Assembly (NCBI GenBank): GCA_043497085.1
Contig: JBIEKI010000001.1
Reading direction: 5' to 3' (one strand)
DNA length: 64,000 nt
Origin: Thalassobacillus sp043497085
Lineage (GTDB): Bacteria > Bacillota > Bacilli > Bacillales > Halobacillaceae
The notes beneath the pieces were generated by a model. That model did no database searches and was not told where the DNA came from. It saw nothing but the letters and a program-made list of their open reading frames with translations. The translations under genes were made by a program, and so were the position numbers. Positions 8,039 through 17,060 of the stretch are shown here, piece by piece; the stretch's first letter is position 1; each line of letters begins with the position of its first letter.

Positions 8039-10327
8039 ATGAAAGAGATGAAAATATCTGTCCGTTCCTTAGTCGAATATGTCTATCGTGGGGGCAATAT
8101 CGATAACCGTTTTCGTTCGAGTAGTTCACTTATGGAAGGAACGCTCATACATCAGCACATCCAGAGAGAGTATAAGGAACAAGACGAAAAAGAGGTCTTT
8201 TTAAAGACAGAATTCAAAAAAGAGGGAATGACAATCATTGTACACGGCCGTTGTGACGGTCTGTTGAAAACTGAAACAAGTGTGATAATCGATGAAATTA
8301 AGTCGACATCCATGCCACTTGAAGAATTGACGAGAGACAGCTTTCCGGTATATTGGGCCCAGGCTAAGGGGTATGCGTATATCTATGCGCTGGATCATCA
8401 ACTCGACGAAATAAAAGTTCAGTTGACTTATGTTCAGAAAACTACTAAAGAAAAAAAGCGATTCATACAAACTTGCTCATTTGAAGAACTATCAGCCTTT
8501 ATGGATGAAACCATAGCTTCCTACACTTCCTATGCCCGGATTCTTGCCCATATTAGGGAAGAGAAGCATCAAAGTATCTCTGACCTGAAATTTCCATTCT
8601 CCACGTATCGGCCTGGTCAGCGAAAATTGGCGGGGGCGGTATACAAAACAATCAAAGAAGAACGGAACTTATTCGGACAGGCTCCAACTGGCATTGGAAA
8701 AACTATATCCACCCTTTTTCCTGCCATAAAGGTAATGGGAGATACAGACACAGAACGTCTCTTTTACCTTACTGCGAAAACAATAACCAGAATGACAGCC
8801 GAAGAAGCGCTAGCGTTGATGGAGGAGAATGGGCTTCGCCTCAGGTCGGTTACACTGACGGCCAAAGATAAAATATGTTTTCAAGAAGAAACGATCTGCC
8901 AACCGGAATACTGTGAATTCGCAGATGGGTATTATGACAGAGTAAACGGAGCCATCCTTGATATTTTAAGGAATGAAACACAGATGACTCGAGGGGTGAT
9001 CGAGGAATATGCAAGAAAACACCGGGTTTGTCCGTTCGAATTTTCTCTCGATCTTGCTTATATCGTCGATGTAGTTATTGGAGATTACAACTATATTTTC
9101 GACCCGAGGGTTTCCTTGAAAAGGATGGTAAACGAAGATAGGAAGCAAACAGCCTTACTTGTGGATGAAGCTCATAATCTTGTCGAAAGATCCCGGGGTA
9201 TGTTTTCCTCTGACCTGGCCAGTGGTGCATTTTATGATTTGAAGGAGCTTTATGCAGGTGGAGAGCTGTCAGAAGCGGTTGGTTATGTCGAAGCAGCTTT
9301 TGATACCTTGCTTGCCGATCACAAAATAGAACAGAACTTTCTGTTAGAAGAAGTGCCGGGAATGATGGAAGAAGCGATCGATCATTTTGTAGCACAAGCG
9401 GAACAAGAATTAAGGGAGGAACCGGAGAGAGAACAAAACGATTTGTTGCTGGAAACCTATTTTGAAGCACAAAACTTCCTGAAAATTCTTCAGCTGGTAG
9501 ATGATCATTATGTCATCTATGGCAGCATTGAAAAAAACAATGTAGACCTGCATTTGTTTTGTGTCGATCCCTCTTATTTACTGAACGAGGTCAGTAAACA
9601 ATATGGAGCTTCTGTGTTTTTTTCTGCTACGTTATCCCCTTTTCCATATTACAAAGATATGCTGGGCGGGAAAAAAGAAGATTATATCTTACAATTAGGC
9701 TCCCCTTACGACTATAACCAGGTAGACATTACTGTCCAGCCGTTGTCGACCAGGTATAAAGACCGGGAAAAAACCAGTGTTAAGCTGGCAGATAGCTTAT
9801 ATGAAATGGTAGAAAGGGTGAAGGGAAACCATTTATTTTTCTTTCCTTCTTATCATTATATGGAACTTATTTATTCAGAATGGTTAAAACGGAACAAGCA
9901 AGGAGGGAAATTCCGTTCGATTATCCAAAGCCAAGGAATGACGGAGCAAGAACGTGATGACTTTTTAGGAAGCTTTCAAGAAGAAGACCAAAAGCTTGTC
10001 GGTTTTGCTGTGCTTGGCGGAGTGTTTTCCGAAGGGGTGGATTTACGAGGAGATCGTTTGAACGGAGTTGCAATCGTTGGGATAGGTCTGGCCCCTAGAA
10101 GTATGGAACGTGATTTAATTAAGGATTATTTCAATGAAAAAGGTAAAAACGGCTATGAGTATGCTTATGTTTATCCTGGTATGAATAAAGTGCTTCAAGC
10201 CGGAGGCAGGTTGATTCGGTCAGAAGAGGACCACGGCAGCATCTTGTTAGTAGATGATCGTTTCCTGACAAATAAATATTTAAGTCTTTTCCCTCCGGAA
10301 TGGTCTCATTATGTTGTCAATAAATGA
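8039..10327 (+). CDS. PD-(D/E)XK nuclease / Fe-S XPD-DinG-type helicase fusion
   Basis: This 762-residue protein joins two DNA-processing parts. Residues 1-180 carry a RecB/Cas4-like nuclease signature: H38, D73 in GRCDGLL, and E86-x-K88 in IIDEIKST. The rest is a superfamily 2 helicase of the XPD/DinG class: Walker A APTGIGKT (~216), four cysteines suited to a 4Fe-4S cluster (about C280, C288, C293, C330), motif II VDEAHNL (~375), SATLSP, and motif VI near QAGGRLIRS. It probably acts in DNA repair or recombination. ATG 8039 is chosen because GAAGGGG lies eight bases upstream; the frame opens earlier, at 7982. It is a single gene followed by its own terminator. Confidence 0.85.
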   Translation: MKEMKISVRSLVEYVYRGGNIDNRFRSSSSLMEGTLIHQHIQREYKEQDEKEVFLKTEFKKEGMTIIVHGRCDGLLKTETSVIIDEIKSTSMPLEELTRDSFPVYWAQAKGYAYIYALDHQLDEIKVQLTYVQKTTKEKKRFIQTCSFEELSAFMDETIASYTSYARILAHIREEKHQSISDLKFPFSTYRPGQRKLAGAVYKTIKEERNLFGQAPTGIGKTISTLFPAIKVMGDTDTERLFYLTAKTITRMTAEEALALMEENGLRLRSVTLTAKDKICFQEETICQPEYCEFADGYYDRVNGAILDILRNETQMTRGVIEEYARKHRVCPFEFSLDLAYIVDVVIGDYNYIFDPRVSLKRMVNEDRKQTALLVDEAHNLVERSRGMFSSDLASGAFYDLKELYAGGELSEAVGYVEAAFDTLLADHKIEQNFLLEEVPGMMEEAIDHFVAQAEQELREEPEREQNDLLLETYFEAQNFLKILQLVDDHYVIYGSIEKNNVDLHLFCVDPSYLLNEVSKQYGASVFFSATLSPFPYYKDMLGGKKEDYILQLGSPYDYNQVDITVQPLSTRYKDREKTSVKLADSLYEMVERVKGNHLFFFPSYHYMELIYSEWLKRNKQGGKFRSIIQSQGMTEQERDDFLGSFQEEDQKLVGFAVLGGVFSEGVDLRGDRLNGVAIVGIGLAPRSMERDLIKDYFNEKGKNGYEYAYVYPGMNKVLQAGGRLIRSEEDHGSILLVDDRFLTNKYLSLFPPEWSHYVVNK

Positions 10328-10385
10328 GGAAGGCCGTCATTATTTCCGGGGAAATAATACACATTGTAAAATCACCTGAAAAATT

Positions 10386-10411
10386 GACGCATCAATTGCG
10401 TCTTTTTTTTA
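10386..10411 (+). terminator. Terminator after the nuclease-helicase gene
   Basis: Stem GACGCA / TGCGTC with a five-base loop is followed by eight T residues. Confidence 0.85.
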
Positions 10412-10555
10412 TATCCAAAAAAATATAGGGAAGGATAACCCTAAGGTTTAAATATGAATTTTTTGTGAATTTTTAAGTTTTATGAAAGCGGATAAGGGAA
10501 ATGTCAATATTAGTTGTCTAATCCATATTTATGAATTTGTGACGGAGGGTTTGTT

Positions 10556-11803
10556 ATGTCGAATCAAAAAGTAAAGAACCGCTGGTTAATTGCTTTGTGT
10601 GCGGTTGGCATCCATATTTCAATCGGATCGGTCTATGCATGGAGCAACTTCACTACACCTTTAGGGGAAAAGTTTGGCTGGTCTTCCAGTCAAGTACAAT
10701 TCACATTTAGTCTCGCGATTTTATTTTTAGGCTTATCTGCAGCTTTTTTGGGTTGGTTTGTTGAAAAATATGGTCCCCGGGTCGCCGGAATTACGGCTGC
10801 TATCTTTTTTGGGATTGGGGTAGCTGGTTCTGGTTTTGCCGTCCAGATGGGATCACTATGGCTGCTGTATATCTTCTATGGAGTATTAGGTGGAGTCGGC
10901 CTTGGTGTCGGGTATATCGCTCCGGTATCGACCTTAGTTAAATGGTTTCCGGACCGACGCGGTTTGGCAACCGGGATGGCAATCATGGGCTTCGGTTTTG
11001 CTGCTGCTATAGCAAGCCCGGTAATGGATTTTTTAATTAGCGCTGTTGGTATTGCGATGACCTTTTATATTTTGGGTGTCAGTTACTTCATTATCATGAT
11101 CTTATCTTCTTTGTATATCGAGCGTCCGCCTGAGGGTTGGAAACCGGAAGGATTTGAAGGTGATACAGGGGAAGATAACAAAAAAGACCTCGCTTACCTA
11201 AGCGCGAAAGAAGCAATCAAAACGAAGCGTTTTTATTATTTATGGATTATGTTGTTCATAAACGTTACCTGTGGGATTGCGGTTATTTCCGCAGCAAAGC
11301 CTTTAGCAGTTGAAAGTGTCGGGATGAGTACAGCGGCTGCCGCTACCCTTGTGGGGGTCATGGGTATCTTCAATGGAGGAGGCAGAATTGGTTGGGCAAG
11401 TCTTTCTGACTATATTGGAAGAGGGAACACGTATTTGATTTTCTTCATCCTGCAAATAGCATTATTCATCCTCTTGCCATGGACAACTGTAACGGCATTG
11501 TTCGTTATTTTTCTTGCAGTTATCTATACTTGTTATGGCGGTGGATTTTCTACACTTCCTGCATTTATCGGTGACTTGTTTGGTACAAAAGAATTGGGAG
11601 CAATCCACGGATTCCTTCTGACAGCATGGGCCGCAGCAGGCTTAGTCGGACCGGTTTTTGCTGCATGGATGAAAGATACGACAGGAAGTTATGAAAGCAG
11701 CTTGCTTTACTTCGCTGGATTTTTCGTCATAGCTTTAATCGTATCTATTTTGACAAAAATAGATATAAGAAAAAAACGAAAAGAAAATAAGGCAAGTGCG
11801 TAA
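10556..11803 (+). CDS. OFA-family MFS transporter (oxalate/formate antiporter-like)
   Basis: This 415-residue major facilitator protein has twelve predicted transmembrane segments. Early motifs GSVYAWSNFTTPL and GVGLGVGYIAPVSTLVKWFP are characteristic of the OFA (oxalate/formate antiporter) family, and GFGFAAAIASP and AIHGFLLTAWAAAG follow. The substrate is probably a small monocarboxylate or dicarboxylate. Oxalate itself is not implied, since many relatives have other or unknown substrates. The gene stands alone, with a Shine-Dalgarno GGAGGG before ATG. A palindromic terminator begins inside its stop codon. Confidence 0.85.
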   Translation: MSNQKVKNRWLIALCAVGIHISIGSVYAWSNFTTPLGEKFGWSSSQVQFTFSLAILFLGLSAAFLGWFVEKYGPRVAGITAAIFFGIGVAGSGFAVQMGSLWLLYIFYGVLGGVGLGVGYIAPVSTLVKWFPDRRGLATGMAIMGFGFAAAIASPVMDFLISAVGIAMTFYILGVSYFIIMILSSLYIERPPEGWKPEGFEGDTGEDNKKDLAYLSAKEAIKTKRFYYLWIMLFINVTCGIAVISAAKPLAVESVGMSTAAAATLVGVMGIFNGGGRIGWASLSDYIGRGNTYLIFFILQIALFILLPWTTVTALFVIFLAVIYTCYGGGFSTLPAFIGDLFGTKELGAIHGFLLTAWAAAGLVGPVFAAWMKDTTGSYESSLLYFAGFFVIALIVSILTKIDIRKKRKENKASA

Positions 11804-11830
11804 AAAAGAAGGGGATCCCCTTCTTTTTTA
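11802..11830 (+). terminator. Palindromic terminator overlapping the OFA gene stop
   Basis: A 14-base arm AAAAAAGAAGGGGA is followed by its exact complement with no unpaired loop, ending in six T residues. It starts within the TAA stop codon. Confidence 0.85.
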
Positions 11831-11891
11831 CATTTTTTGAAACTTTTTACCACTCCATTCGTGTAATATAGTAATAGGAGGTGCGAGTTGG

Positions 11892-13451
11892 ATGTGGTAT
11901 AAGAACAAAAGCTATTGGATCTTTCCGCTAATTATTTTAATGGGAGGAGCAGCTTTGTTATTTTTTGAAAATTTGCAAAAAGTGACGGAGCCGGCTGGTG
12001 ATGGGGTAAGCAGAAGTTTTGAAATTGGGGAAACTCCTCTAAGAACAGACCCATTTATATATGAAAACGAAGATAGTTACATAGTCAGTTACTTCCATGA
12101 AGGGTCATTGACGGAAAGAACATATGACAAAAAGTGGAACATGCAATCCGAAAATCAATATGCCATCGGTTATAAAAAGTTTTCCCGGGTTTATAACAAT
12201 GGAGAAACCTTGATTTATACTGATTCACAAACACTTTTTCATGGGGAAGAGGGGGAGAAGCTGACGAAAATTGATGGCTTTTTTCCCGTACAAAACCATG
12301 TATTTTACTTGCAGGAAAATCAATTGCTTCACCTTGACCCAGACACATTGCAATCTGAGAACATTTTAGAATTAGATAACACACGAGAAGATATTTTTAT
12401 TAAGGAAACGGATGCTGGTCTACATATACTTACTGTAACTCCAGGAAACAGCACTTCCAGTATAAAGGTTTATCAAATGGGAGAGCAGCACAACATGGAG
12501 TTATTGGCAGCCAAGACTTTTCCTGTAAAATCAGGCGAAACTGTGAGAGAAGTAGCGTTTGATGTGCAGGAGGGGAAGCTTGGGATGATGATTGGTACGC
12601 TCCAAAAACAAAGTGTTTCGGGCACCCCGGAGTATCATTATTACTATACAGCAGAGGAATTTAAGGGGAGCCAACTATCTATACAGACTGTAGAGGCCGA
12701 GGACCCCTTTGGTCATGGGAGCTTGAAAGAGTGGAGTGATTTGCAGCTTTCATTGGACGAAGATGGTGCTAAAGCTTTGTTTGCTGCCCATGGTGCGACA
12801 AAGACCACCTACAGAGACACGCCTGCCTTCAATATTTATGAGTTGCAAATGACTGAAAATCAAACTAAAGTGACCAGGATGAGTAATACACCGGAACGTT
12901 CTCTGAATCCAAGCAGGGTAGGAGGAGATACTGTCCTGTGGATTGATGCAAAGGGCGAAGCGAATAAAATTAATGTCGCTTCCAGACAGGAAGCGTTGCT
13001 CACAAAAGCAGAAGGGTACAAGCAGGCTGATTTTATCAGCGCTCTTGGAAAGACGGTAGGAATGTTTTCGTACGCGCCATTCACCTTTTTCATCACTTTT
13101 ATGTGGTATTTATGGCCGTTTCTGTTTATTTTCTTAATGATGGGTGCTTTCGGTGGAGCAGTGGAAGAAGGAAAGAGATGGGTTATGTACACGGCGTTAG
13201 GGCTTTATTTATTATCGACCTTAATATGGAATGACATGTTATTTTCTGAAAAGCTGATGGCCAGGATGCCGGAATACTTGAATTTCCAAGGCAGTACATG
13301 GTTGCTATTGACGGTGTTTGCGGTGATAGCCTATCTACTGATGGAGAAGGAAGGAAAGTGGAAAGATTGGGGAATCCCGATGAAATTCACTTACTTTGTA
13401 GGTATTCATCTCTTATTGGTGACCGTGTTCATTGGCCCATATCTACTCTAA
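11892..13451 (+). CDS. Unrecognised membrane protein with large extracytoplasmic domain
   Basis: I do not recognise this 519-residue protein. One transmembrane helix lies at residues 7-25 (YWIFPLIILMGGAALLFF). A ~350-residue extracytoplasmic region follows, rich in short beta-strand-like stretches and Tyr/Gly turns, compatible with a beta-propeller. At the C-terminus are about four helices (from ~390: FITFMWYLWPFLFIFLMMG; WVMYTALGLYLLSTLIW; WLLLTVFAVIAYLLM; a last one ending GPYLL). The Shine-Dalgarno GGAGG is ten bases before ATG. No catalytic motif or cysteine pair stands out. A sensor or transport-accessory role is only a guess. A repeat element and then a terminator follow. Confidence 0.7.
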   Translation: MWYKNKSYWIFPLIILMGGAALLFFENLQKVTEPAGDGVSRSFEIGETPLRTDPFIYENEDSYIVSYFHEGSLTERTYDKKWNMQSENQYAIGYKKFSRVYNNGETLIYTDSQTLFHGEEGEKLTKIDGFFPVQNHVFYLQENQLLHLDPDTLQSENILELDNTREDIFIKETDAGLHILTVTPGNSTSSIKVYQMGEQHNMELLAAKTFPVKSGETVREVAFDVQEGKLGMMIGTLQKQSVSGTPEYHYYYTAEEFKGSQLSIQTVEAEDPFGHGSLKEWSDLQLSLDEDGAKALFAAHGATKTTYRDTPAFNIYELQMTENQTKVTRMSNTPERSLNPSRVGGDTVLWIDAKGEANKINVASRQEALLTKAEGYKQADFISALGKTVGMFSYAPFTFFITFMWYLWPFLFIFLMMGAFGGAVEEGKRWVMYTALGLYLLSTLIWNDMLFSEKLMARMPEYLNFQGSTWLLLTVFAVIAYLLMEKEGKWKDWGIPMKFTYFVGIHLLLVTVFIGPYLL

Positions 13452-13517
13452 AGGCTCGGTTATACGTTGTTACTGAGTTTTCATAAAAGACTTATTCAAT
13501 AATAGGGACGAAAAGTC

Positions 13518-13652
13518 GAAGACTTGATTTCGAGATACTTCGGGTCCGTTGCCGAGTCAGGAGTAGGGGGCGGCTGGGAAAGCGAGTGATTTCCAGGACC
13601 TCCAAACACTCACAAATGTAACGGAAGCAGTTTCTCTCGAAACTGAGTCTTC
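13518..13652 (-). repeat. Interspersed element copy A, single-module derivative, inverted
   Basis: This is 135 bp bounded by GAAGACTTGATTTCGAG on the left and CTCGAAACTGAGTCTTC on the right, the two termini of the longer copies at 31, 50 and 55 kb, in reverse order. Only part of one internal module remains (GGGAAAGCGAGTGATTTCC and GGACCTCC). Similarity to the right-hand flank of the other copies extends left to about 13492. It lies between the stop codon of the membrane protein and a terminator. Confidence 0.8.
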
Positions 13653-13656
13653 AACT

Positions 13657-13706
13657 AAAAAACCAGTCGGTCAAGAAATATTAAGTCATTGGCCGATTGG
13701 TTTTTA
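13657..13706 (+). terminator. Terminator downstream of repeat copy A
   Basis: Arms AACCAGTCGG / CCGATTGGTT (one G-T pair) enclose a 20-base loop and are followed by three further T residues. It probably ends transcripts of the membrane protein gene after reading through the repeat. Confidence 0.7.
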
Positions 13707-13735
13707 ATTAAGTGAAGTAAGAAAGGTGGAGGATC

Positions 13736-14800
13736 ATGTACAAATTGTTGCTCTTATTCTTAACATTGATTTTAGTTACTGGATGTTCTTCAAGTAATGA
13801 GAATCCTGAGACAAATACACCTGACGAAAATAACAGTAAAAGATCTACAATTGAAGTGCTGACCGCCAACTTGAATTCTCCATGGGATATTGAAATCGCC
13901 GGGGATACATTTTTTATCACGGAACGAGAGGGGAATATTATCTCCTGGGCAGAAGGTACAAATCAGGAAAGACAGCAGGTCATAACCGAAAAGTCTATTC
14001 ACCAGCAAGGTGAAGGCGGATTGCTCGGCTTCCAGCTCCGTCCTGATTTTGCAGAAACGAAAGAAGCTTATGTTTATCATACTTATCGACAGGATGGTAC
14101 CACGAAAAATCGGGTGATTGTCATTCGTCTTGAAGATGGACAATGGCGGGAGGTAGACGTGATTATTGAGGGTATACCGGGTTCCAGCTTTCATAATGGC
14201 GGCCGTATAAAAATTGGTCCTGATAACAAGCTGTATATTACTACTGGCGATGCTTCGGACCAACGTGCAGCCCAGCAAGTGGGAAGTCTGGCAGGAAAGA
14301 TTCTCAGGATGAATTTGGATGGCAGCATACCAGAGGATAACCCTTTTGAAAACTCTTACGTCTACACTTTAGGACATCGTAATCCGCAAGGGATCGCATG
14401 GACTGATAATGGAGAAATGTATGCATCAGAGCATGGTTCCAATGCTCATGATGAGATCAACAAAATTGAAGCAGGGAGTAATTATGGCTGGCCTGTGATA
14501 AAAGGGGATGAAGAACAAGAAGGTATGGTGACGCCTATCTTCCATACCGGTACCGACACCTGGGCTCCATCCGGAGTGGCAATCGAAGGTAATCGATTGT
14601 ACATTGCCAGTCTGCGTGGGCAGGCTGTCCGTGCCATGGACTTGAATGAATTGGAACCCATGGTAATGACGGATGAATACGGGCGTATCCGCGATGTCGC
14701 GATTAAAAACGGGGAGATTTATTTTATCAATAATAATACCGATGGAAGAGGCTCTCCTGCAGCAGACGATGATCGCCTCTTTAAAGTTACTGATCAGTGA
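13736..14800 (+). CDS. Lipoprotein PQQ-dependent sugar (aldose) dehydrogenase-like protein
   Basis: This 354-residue secreted lipoprotein has a signal peptide with lipobox LVTGC (Cys 17) and a six-bladed propeller of the soluble glucose/sorbosone dehydrogenase family. Motifs are LNSPWDIEIAGD, EGGLLGFQLRPDF, FHNGGRIKIGPDNKLYITTG, LGHRNPQGIAW, SEHGSNAHDEIN and NYGWPVIKG. The conserved His and Arg of FHNGG and GHRNPQ are the usual cofactor and substrate positions. It should oxidise aldose sugars outside the membrane if PQQ is available. No PQQ biosynthesis gene is in the window. Monocistronic, after a terminator. Confidence 0.85.
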   Translation: MYKLLLLFLTLILVTGCSSSNENPETNTPDENNSKRSTIEVLTANLNSPWDIEIAGDTFFITEREGNIISWAEGTNQERQQVITEKSIHQQGEGGLLGFQLRPDFAETKEAYVYHTYRQDGTTKNRVIVIRLEDGQWREVDVIIEGIPGSSFHNGGRIKIGPDNKLYITTGDASDQRAAQQVGSLAGKILRMNLDGSIPEDNPFENSYVYTLGHRNPQGIAWTDNGEMYASEHGSNAHDEINKIEAGSNYGWPVIKGDEEQEGMVTPIFHTGTDTWAPSGVAIEGNRLYIASLRGQAVRAMDLNELEPMVMTDEYGRIRDVAIKNGEIYFINNNTDGRGSPAADDDRLFKVTDQ

Positions 14801-14823
14801 TTGGCTGGAGGGTACCGTATTAT

Positions 14824-15582
14824 TTATGGTGCGAGGTGTTTTACCAGCCAGTCCATAAGCAAATTTTCTACTTTATTCAGGTAGCCGAAAAATGAATGAT
14901 CAGCGCCATGGATGACTTCAATTTTTGACGAGCGAGGAAGCCATTTCAACCCTAGTCTGGAGACGTTGGAGAGTTTTACTTCTTCCTCGTCGGCATCCCC
15001 ATGGATAATCAACACGGGACAGTCGATTTTTGATAAGAGCTTTTGTTGGTTACACGTTTCAAAATCCATTAGCATTTGACGATCGATTTGGATATTCTCC
15101 CGGTGAAGGCTTGGAGTTTTTTCGACAAGGAACCCTTTGACTGTCACATCGTCCAGCTGTTCTTCCGTGAAATGTTCGGTCCACTCATATTTGATTGGCC
15201 CCGTAAGGGCCCCGCTTAGCATGATAACCTCGACACCTTCGGTGAAACTTTCCAGACAGACTCTACTGCCAAGACTGTGACCATAGAGACCAATTCGCGT
15301 AAAACCTAAGTTTTTTACATAAGATATGGCGGCCTGTAAATCATCTATTTCTTTCTGCAGGGTGATTCGGTCGTCATCACTTTCCCCGCAGCCGCTGAAA
15401 TCGAATTTCAATACACTGAATCCATGACGGTGGAAGGCTTTGGCGAACCGGTCGAATCTGCCTTTTAAAGACTTATCAGAAGTGAAGCCGTGGCACATGA
15501 TGACAATCCTCTCCTGTGAAGCTGGATACAACTCCCCAATCAAATTCAAATGACGGGAATTCTTAAAAGAAATTTTTTCCAT
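14824..15582 (-). CDS. Alpha/beta hydrolase
   Basis: This ~252-residue serine hydrolase of the dienelactone-hydrolase/acyl-esterase kind has oxyanion segment CHGFTSDKS and nucleophile elbow GHSLGS. The catalytic Asp is in HGDADEEE and the His in GADHSF. The substrate is unknown. The start is the ATG at 15582; a TTG directly before it is possible, and GGGAGG lies upstream. It follows the small heme-copper-oxidase-like gene on the same strand after 23 bases, so the two may share a transcript. Its 3' end faces the sugar dehydrogenase gene, and no clear terminator separates the pair. Confidence 0.8.
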   Translation of the reverse strand: MEKISFKNSRHLNLIGELYPASQERIVIMCHGFTSDKSLKGRFDRFAKAFHRHGFSVLKFDFSGCGESDDDRITLQKEIDDLQAAISYVKNLGFTRIGLYGHSLGSRVCLESFTEGVEVIMLSGALTGPIKYEWTEHFTEEQLDDVTVKGFLVEKTPSLHRENIQIDRQMLMDFETCNQQKLLSKIDCPVLIIHGDADEEEVKLSNVSRLGLKWLPRSSKIEVIHGADHSFFGYLNKVENLLMDWLVKHLAP

Positions 15583-15605
15583 CAATGTGCCTGCCTCCCT
15601 CCCTA

Positions 15606-16007
15606 TCAGTTATCTTCTGAAATATAGTTTCCCTGGACAAACGTCATAATGGCGAACACAATGAAGGAAAGCATTAAAATCGATCCGCCCACAATGAAAA
15701 AGATCAGATTGAAAGTGTCCATTCCCCCGAAAGGTTTGACGTAATAGAGCCACATTCCTGCTGTCAGTCCAATCGACCCGATGAAAGCTGTCCAAACTTG
15801 AGTAGTTGCCAGCACTGATTTTTTCGGGATGGGGAAAACTTTATAATAGATGGCAAAAGCAAATAGCGATAACCACCCGACAACAAGGATGTGGGCGTGA
15901 ACTGCTCTGAATTCATATCCTCCTGCGCCTGCCATATGGGATCCGATAAAGGCACCGATCAAAGCGTATATTGCTGAAACACGAACTAGAAAACGCGTAC
16001 GATCCAT
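15606..16007 (-). CDS. Small four-helix membrane protein resembling a heme-copper oxidase fragment
   Basis: This 133-residue protein has four transmembrane helices. The second begins EFRAVHAHILVVGWLSLFAF, with an H-x-H pair (H37, H39), and H24 ends the first helix. This resembles one heme-ligand region of cbb3 oxidase or nitric-oxide reductase subunit I, but the protein is about a quarter of their size and lacks their other ligands. Stand-alone proteins of this type occur in Bacillaceae with no assigned function. Heme binding is inference. Just downstream on the same strand is the alpha/beta hydrolase. Confidence 0.7.
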   Translation of the reverse strand: MDRTRFLVRVSAIYALIGAFIGSHMAGAGGYEFRAVHAHILVVGWLSLFAFAIYYKVFPIPKKSVLATTQVWTAFIGSIGLTAGMWLYYVKPFGGMDTFNLIFFIVGGSILMLSFIVFAIMTFVQGNYISEDN

Positions 16008-16172
16008 AAAAATCCTCCTACTAAAATAAATACTATCATTAATACTGTGACCACCTTATTATATCGGAAGCATGACACGATGAAAACATGTTTCACGGGA
16101 ATGTCGATTTTATTAAAGTCGGTTTGTTTTAAATAAATTTATCAGTAATGTAACATAGAAAGGAGAAAATAT

Positions 16173-16553
16173 ATGAAACTGGCAATGATTCATCATATCA
16201 GTTTAAAGACAAGTGATTTGGAAAAAGCGAAGCGTTTTTATGGAGAAGTACTAGGGTTAGTGGAAGAAGACAGACCCGATTTCTCATTTCCGGGCGCGTG
16301 GTACCGGATAGGGGAACATCAACAGCTGCATTTAATCGAGGATCCCGGGTTTATCTACAACCCTGGTCGCCATATCGATACAAGAGGGAACCATGTCGCA
16401 TTCCGGGTGGACAGCTATCAGGAGACAGCGGCACACTTGAAAGCCAGTGAAATTGAAATAAAAGAGAAGCCCGATAGTACCAGTGGTTTTGCTCAAATTT
16501 TCTGCTGTGATCCCGATGGCCATATCATTGAGTTCCATGTCCCTCAACAATAG
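16173..16553 (+). CDS. VOC-family (glyoxalase/bleomycin-resistance fold) protein
   Basis: This 126-residue single-domain vicinal-oxygen-chelate protein has the N-terminal metal-side motif MIHHISLKTSDLEKAKRFY. It ends with CDPDGHIIEFH, where His and Glu are usual ligands. It probably binds a divalent metal and acts on a small electrophilic or diol substrate; glyoxalase or fosfomycin-type activity cannot be told apart here. ATG 16173 follows AAAGGAG. The next gene, a small secreted protein, starts about 20 bases later and may be cotranscribed. Confidence 0.85.
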   Translation: MKLAMIHHISLKTSDLEKAKRFYGEVLGLVEEDRPDFSFPGAWYRIGEHQQLHLIEDPGFIYNPGRHIDTRGNHVAFRVDSYQETAAHLKASEIEIKEKPDSTSGFAQIFCCDPDGHIIEFHVPQQ

Positions 16554-16576
16554 AAATACATCTGGGAGGAATGAAT

Positions 16577-17005
16577 TTGAAAAAAATGTTTGTCTTGTTT
16601 TTCACGGCTTCACTTCTGACCGCATACAGTCAAGTAGGGACCGTCCAAGCTTCTAGTAGTTACAGCGAAGACGGGGAGAAGGTTGTCCAGGAAGTGGAGC
16701 AATTTTTTATAGGAGCCTATGAAAAATCTAAAGAAAGTTTACAAGAAACTAATATACTGACTTATTTAGAAAATGCTTATGATACTACTAAACAAAAGGT
16801 GACAGAGACTCAAATACCTACGTATATTCAAGAGGTGAAGGATAAGCTGTTATCTATGGGTGAACAGTTCAAGCAGGAGTTCCAACAGGGGATGACGGAA
16901 TGGAGTGAAGAGGGGATTGACAGGAAGGAATTTGCTGATTCTTCGTTTATGAAGGTGATGAATGATTTCAGAGAGATAGGCGAGAGTATGAAAACTCTAT
17001 TGTAA
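16577..17005 (+). CDS. Small secreted helical protein of unknown function
   Basis: This ~142-residue protein has a signal peptide (KKMFVLFFTASLLTAYSQV, cleavage probably near VQASSS). The mature part is acidic and helical, with two similar segments (TNILTYLENAYDTTKQKV and TQIPTYIQEVKDKLLSMG) that look like an internal repeat. The family was not recognised. I choose TTG 16577 because GGGAGG is seven bases upstream; the ATG at 16571 is too close to it. A strong terminator follows. Confidence 0.65.
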   Translation: MKKMFVLFFTASLLTAYSQVGTVQASSSYSEDGEKVVQEVEQFFIGAYEKSKESLQETNILTYLENAYDTTKQKVTETQIPTYIQEVKDKLLSMGEQFKQEFQQGMTEWSEEGIDRKEFADSSFMKVMNDFREIGESMKTLL

Positions 17006-17060
17006 TATCGAAACTGTTAAAAGATGTTATTGATGACTGGATAGTTAACAGAGCTTGTTA

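Noticed and set aside
13486..13500. Target-site duplications around the repeat copies
   Set aside because: Short A/T-rich matches such as TTGAAT/ATTCAA occur near the ends, but they are too short and variable to call.
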